Positions 5,936 to 8,330 of a stretch of DNA of 8,330 nucleotides are shown here, piece by piece; the first letter of the stretch is position 1; every line of letters starts with the position of its first letter. The notes under the pieces were generated by a model. That model was not told the DNA's origin. It saw nothing but the letters and a program-made list of their open reading frames with translations, and did not search any database. A program made the translations under genes and the position numbers. Source of the DNA: CARZYU01 sp964370085. Its GTDB lineage: Bacteria > Bacillota_I > Bacilli_A > RF39 > UBA660. The stretch is from positions 1-8,330 of the forward strand of contig CAYJHI010000041.1 of the NCBI GenBank assembly GCA_964370085.1. The letters run 5' to 3'.

Positions 5936-5964
5936 ATTATACTATATTTGCAATTAAAAGTCAA
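5936..5964 (-). promoter_or_regulatory. Near-consensus sigma-A promoter of the EWW gene pair
   Basis: On the minus strand TTGACT (5959-5964, 5/6), a 17-base spacer and a perfect TATAAT (5936-5941): 11 of 12 consensus positions with ideal spacing. The -35 TTGAC is built from the last bases of the pnp terminator U-tract. It predicts a transcript starting near 5929 with a leader of about 16 bases, and high constitutive expression. Confidence 0.87.
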
Positions 5965-5987
5965 AAAAAGAGAATTTTATTTCTCTT
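5962..5987 (-). terminator. Rho-independent terminator of pnp
   Basis: On the minus strand AAGAGAA (5981-5987), a 6-base loop and TTCTCTT (5968-5974) form a 7-bp stem that continues into seven T residues (5963-5969). The ascending arm is coding sequence for the last residues of PNPase and the stop codon lies in the loop region, so the gene ends inside its own terminator. Confidence 0.75.
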
Positions 5988-8139
5988 CTTTCTTTGTTTC
6001 TTTTGGTTTTGGTAGAGCATCTTTTCTTGAGAAGTTTAATCTTCCTTTATTATCTTTACCTATTGCTTTAACTAGAATTTCATCTCCTAGTTTAACAACA
6101 TCTGTTGTTTTTTCTGTTTTCTTATGATCTAATTTAGATATATGTACTAACCCTTCACATCCTGGCCACACTTGTACAAAACATCCAAAGTCTTCTACTT
6201 TAACTACTTTTGCTGGATAGATTTGACCTTCTTCTACTTCTTTTGTTATATCTTCAATCATTTTTCTTGTCTTATCAATTATTTTTTGATCACTATGGTA
6301 GATTATTACTCTTCCATCATCTTCTAAGTCAACTTTAACAGCATTTAAATCTGTTACAGCATTTACATTAGAAGCGTCACAAATAATTTTAGTAATCATT
6401 TCTCCACCACGACCAATTACATCTTTAATCTTAGCTGGATTGATGGTAAACATTACAGTTTTAGGAGCATATTTAGATACTTCTTTTCTTGGTTCTTCTA
6501 AAGTATTAGTAATTGTTTCTAAGATTTCTAATCTAGCGACTTTAGCTTGTTCTAATGCTTCTTTTAGAATCTTTTTAGTTACTCCTGATATTTTAATATC
6601 CATTTGTAGAGCACAAATACCTTTAGTTGTACCTGCTACTTTAAAGTCCATATCTCCTAGATGGTCTTCCATTCCTTGGATATCTGTAAGAATAGTATAA
6701 TCTTTACCTGATGTTATTAATCCCATTGCTATACCTGCTACTGGGGCTTTAATTGGAACTCCTGCGGCCATTAGTGATAAACATCCTGCACAAATACTTG
6801 CTTGTGATGAGCTTCCATTACTTTCTAAAATTTCTGATACTACACGAATTGTATATGGAAATTCTTCCTCTGTTGGAATTACTTGTAATAGGGCTTTTTC
6901 TCCTAGGGCTCCGTGACCTATTTCACGTCTACCAGGGGCACCATAACGACCTGTTGATCCTACTGAGAACTGAGGAAAGTTATAATGAAGCATAAATCTT
7001 TTTTCATCTTCTAGGCTTAATCCATCTAATATTTGATGTTCTCCTAGGGCTCCTAGAGTTGTAACACTTAATGATTGTGTTTGTCCTCTTGTGAATAACG
7101 CTGAACCATGAGTTCTTGGTAAAATGTCAACGTCTGCAGATAAAGGTCTTATTTCTGTCATTTTACGTCCATCTGCACGTTTTTTCTCTTTAACAGTAAT
7201 AAGTCTAAATAAATCATATTCTAAGTTTGCTAAAATCATTTTAATTTTAGTTGTTAGCTCATTCATTTCTTTATCCGTTAAATCTTTGTTTTCTAATTTG
7301 TATTTTTCTAAAGCTTCTTCTTTAACTGCTTCGATTGCTTCTTCTTTTTTTAGTTTATCAGCTTTTAAGTGAAGAGCAGTATCTAACTTATCTTTATATA
7401 ATGTAGTTACTTCTCCAATTAATTCTTCACTTATTTCTAATGTATCATAAGTCATTTTTTCTTGACCTACTTTTGCAATTATCTCTTCTTGAAATTCTAC
7501 TAGTTCTTTAATAGCATCATGTGCAACCATTAAAGCTTCTAACATATCTTTTTCAGATACTTCTTTACTACTAGCTTCAACCATATTAATAGCATCTTTA
7601 GTACCTGCTACTGTTAGATCAATATCACTAAGTTCTGTTTGTTCTGCAGTTGGATTGATAATAAATTCTTTGCCAACTCTTCCTACTTTAACTCCAGCGA
7701 TTGGGCCATTAAAAGGAATTTTAGATATACTTGTTGCAATAGACGATCCTAATAAAGCCATCATTTCAGGTGAGTTATCTTGTTCTACTGATAAAACAGT
7801 ATTGATAACTTGCACTTCATTACGGAAGTCTTCAGGGAACAACGGTCTCATTGGACGGTCAATCATTCTTGCTGCTAGTGTAGCATTTTCAGTTGGTCTA
7901 CCTTCCCTTTTAATAAATCCACCAGGTATTTTTCCTACTGAGTATAATCTTTCTTGATAATTGACTGTTAATGGAAAGAAATCCGATAAAATATTAGCTG
8001 TTTTTCCAGCTGTAACAGCAGTTAATACGACAGTGTCCTCATATCTTACTAAAACTGCAGCATCTGCTTGCTTAGCCATTTCTCCATACTCTACTACGAT
8101 CTTGCGACCATGAAATTCTTTTTTAAATACTTTTTTCAT
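5977..8139 (-). CDS. pnp: Polynucleotide phosphorylase (3'-5' exoribonuclease)
   Basis: Complete 720-aa PNPase, a trimeric cytosolic enzyme that degrades RNA from the 3' end by phosphorolysis, releasing nucleoside diphosphates, and can add 3' tails in reverse. Domains in order: first RNase PH domain (about 1-210; GGFIKREGRP and RPMRPLFP around 74-102), helical linker (about 215-320), second RNase PH domain (about 325-545) with the phosphate-binding SSS near 443, the conserved PVAGIAMGL, and the catalytic QMDIK (Asp/Lys near 513-515), KH domain (about 555-612, GRGG near 577), and S1 RNA-binding domain (about 634-708, CFVQVW and GLVHISKL), then a charged tail ending KETKKEEK. Length and motif wording match Bacillota PNPases. 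The ATG has AGAGGT seven bases upstream. It follows rpsO across a 43-bp spacer containing a hairpin, and a terminator overlaps its 3' end. Confidence 0.98.
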   Translation of the reverse strand: MKKVFKKEFHGRKIVVEYGEMAKQADAAVLVRYEDTVVLTAVTAGKTANILSDFFPLTVNYQERLYSVGKIPGGFIKREGRPTENATLAARMIDRPMRPLFPEDFRNEVQVINTVLSVEQDNSPEMMALLGSSIATSISKIPFNGPIAGVKVGRVGKEFIINPTAEQTELSDIDLTVAGTKDAINMVEASSKEVSEKDMLEALMVAHDAIKELVEFQEEIIAKVGQEKMTYDTLEISEELIGEVTTLYKDKLDTALHLKADKLKKEEAIEAVKEEALEKYKLENKDLTDKEMNELTTKIKMILANLEYDLFRLITVKEKKRADGRKMTEIRPLSADVDILPRTHGSALFTRGQTQSLSVTTLGALGEHQILDGLSLEDEKRFMLHYNFPQFSVGSTGRYGAPGRREIGHGALGEKALLQVIPTEEEFPYTIRVVSEILESNGSSSQASICAGCLSLMAAGVPIKAPVAGIAMGLITSGKDYTILTDIQGMEDHLGDMDFKVAGTTKGICALQMDIKISGVTKKILKEALEQAKVARLEILETITNTLEEPRKEVSKYAPKTVMFTINPAKIKDVIGRGGEMITKIICDASNVNAVTDLNAVKVDLEDDGRVIIYHSDQKIIDKTRKMIEDITKEVEEGQIYPAKVVKVEDFGCFVQVWPGCEGLVHISKLDHKKTEKTTDVVKLGDEILVKAIGKDNKGRLNFSRKDALPKPKETKKEEK

Positions 8140-8156
8140 TCATTACCTCTTCTTCA

Positions 8157-8184
8157 AATAAAAAGACACAGTTAAAATGTGTCT
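8157..8184 (-). terminator. rpsO-pnp intercistronic hairpin: terminator or attenuator
   Basis: On the minus strand AGACACA (8178-8184), a 7-base loop and TGTGTCT (8164-8170) make a 7-bp stem followed by TTTTTATTT. The first arm overlaps the rpsO stop codon. Only about 17 bases remain before the pnp ATG and they hold just the ribosome site, with no room for a separate promoter, so pnp expression must depend on read-through of this hairpin, on processing, or on a promoter inside rpsO. Confidence 0.75.
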
Positions 8185-8330
8185 ACTTTCTTAATCCTAA
8201 TGCTTTAACTACTTCACGGTAACGAGTTACATCATTTTTAGCTAGATAGTTTAAAAGACTACGACGTTTACCAACTTTCATTAAAAGTCCACGTCTTGAA
8301 TGATAATCATGAATGTGTTCTTTTAAGTGA
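8183..8330 (-). CDS. rpsO: 30S ribosomal protein S15, C-terminal part (cut by window edge)
   Basis: The last 48 codons and stop of rpsO; the 5' end lies beyond the right edge. The fragment starts HLKEHIHDYHSRRGLL and ends VVKALGLRK, with the family hallmarks HSRRGL, KRRSLLNYL and RYREV followed by the conserved LGLR end. S15 is about 89 residues in bacteria, so slightly more than half is present. It binds 16S rRNA in the central domain and is a primary assembly protein of the small subunit. rpsO followed by pnp on the same strand is a very widespread bacterial gene order. The TAG stop is inside the stem of the intercistronic hairpin. Any autoregulatory leader of rpsO is outside the window. 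Confidence 0.97.
   Translation of the reverse strand, partial: HLKEHIHDYHSRRGLLMKVGKRRSLLNYLAKNDVTRYREVVKALGLRK

Noticed and set aside
5914..5964. Longer N-terminus of the upstream EWW gene starting at a TTG (5962-5964)
   Set aside because: It overlaps the -35 and -10 boxes, has no ribosome site, and would start upstream of the predicted transcription start; the ATG at 5913 has a good site and agrees with the paralogue.
5816..7957. Plus-strand open frames opposite pnp and the upstream EWW gene (5816-6127, 6440-6700, 6753-6995, 7124-7372, 7655-7957)
   Set aside because: Antisense shadows of well-supported genes; no promoters or ribosome sites seen and no recognisable protein features.
191..8139. 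Mycoplasma-type code (TGA as Trp)
   Set aside because: All large frames are complete without in-frame TGA and the Trp codons checked are TGG.
1..8330. tRNA genes, CRISPR arrays, insertion sequences, prophage or origin signals
   Set aside because: No cloverleaf-like segments, regularly spaced direct repeats, transposase-like proteins, integrases or clustered DnaA boxes were seen by reading both strands.

Overview
The window is AT-rich (roughly 30% GC by eye) and is bacterial. Gene content and motif wording (Bacillus-like SMC and PNPase, Shine-Dalgarno sites of AGGAG/AGGTG type, sigma-A-like promoters, U-tract terminators) point to a low-GC Bacillota lineage, Bacilli or a Mollicutes-related gut group such as RF39/Erysipelotrichales; the exact group is inference. 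Tryptophan is written TGG and no reading frame needs TGA, so the standard bacterial code fits. A run of exactly 100 Ns (5346-5445) indicates a draft, probably metagenome-derived, scaffold.

Layout, left to right. Almost everything is on the minus strand, so transcription runs right to left. 1-183: N-terminal part of a GNAT-like acetyltransferase, cut by the window edge, directly downstream of smc. 191-3136: smc, a complete chromosome-organising ATPase with short arms (981 aa). 3236-3565: a 109-aa orphan gene with its own strong promoter and a terminator. 3614-4477: a membrane-anchored protein with a NodB (polysaccharide deacetylase) fold that has lost the catalytic and metal-binding residues. 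4586-5041: the only plus-strand gene, a 151-aa orphan, divergent from the NodB-like gene across a 108-bp AT-rich region with candidate overlapping promoters and an inverted repeat. 5049-5493 and 5503-5913: two tandem, homologous small genes sharing an 'EWW' motif; the downstream copy is interrupted by the assembly gap. 5977-8139: pnp, complete polynucleotide phosphorylase. 8183-8330: the 3' end of rpsO (ribosomal protein S15).

The genes form a housekeeping frame (rpsO-pnp on the right, smc on the left) around about 2.7 kb of lineage-specific genes. rpsO-pnp is the widely conserved order linking a ribosomal protein and an RNA-degrading enzyme; here a hairpin terminator or attenuator lies between them. 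The two EWW paralogs are a two-gene operon driven by a near-consensus promoter whose -35 box is cut out of the pnp terminator U-tract. The smc promoter may be arranged the same way relative to the terminator of the 109-aa gene. smc and the GNAT gene are probably translationally coupled.

Most deserving of a second look are the catalytically dead NodB protein, the EWW paralog pair (an unrecognised family), the symmetrical shortening of the SMC arms, and the compact terminator-promoter overlaps.
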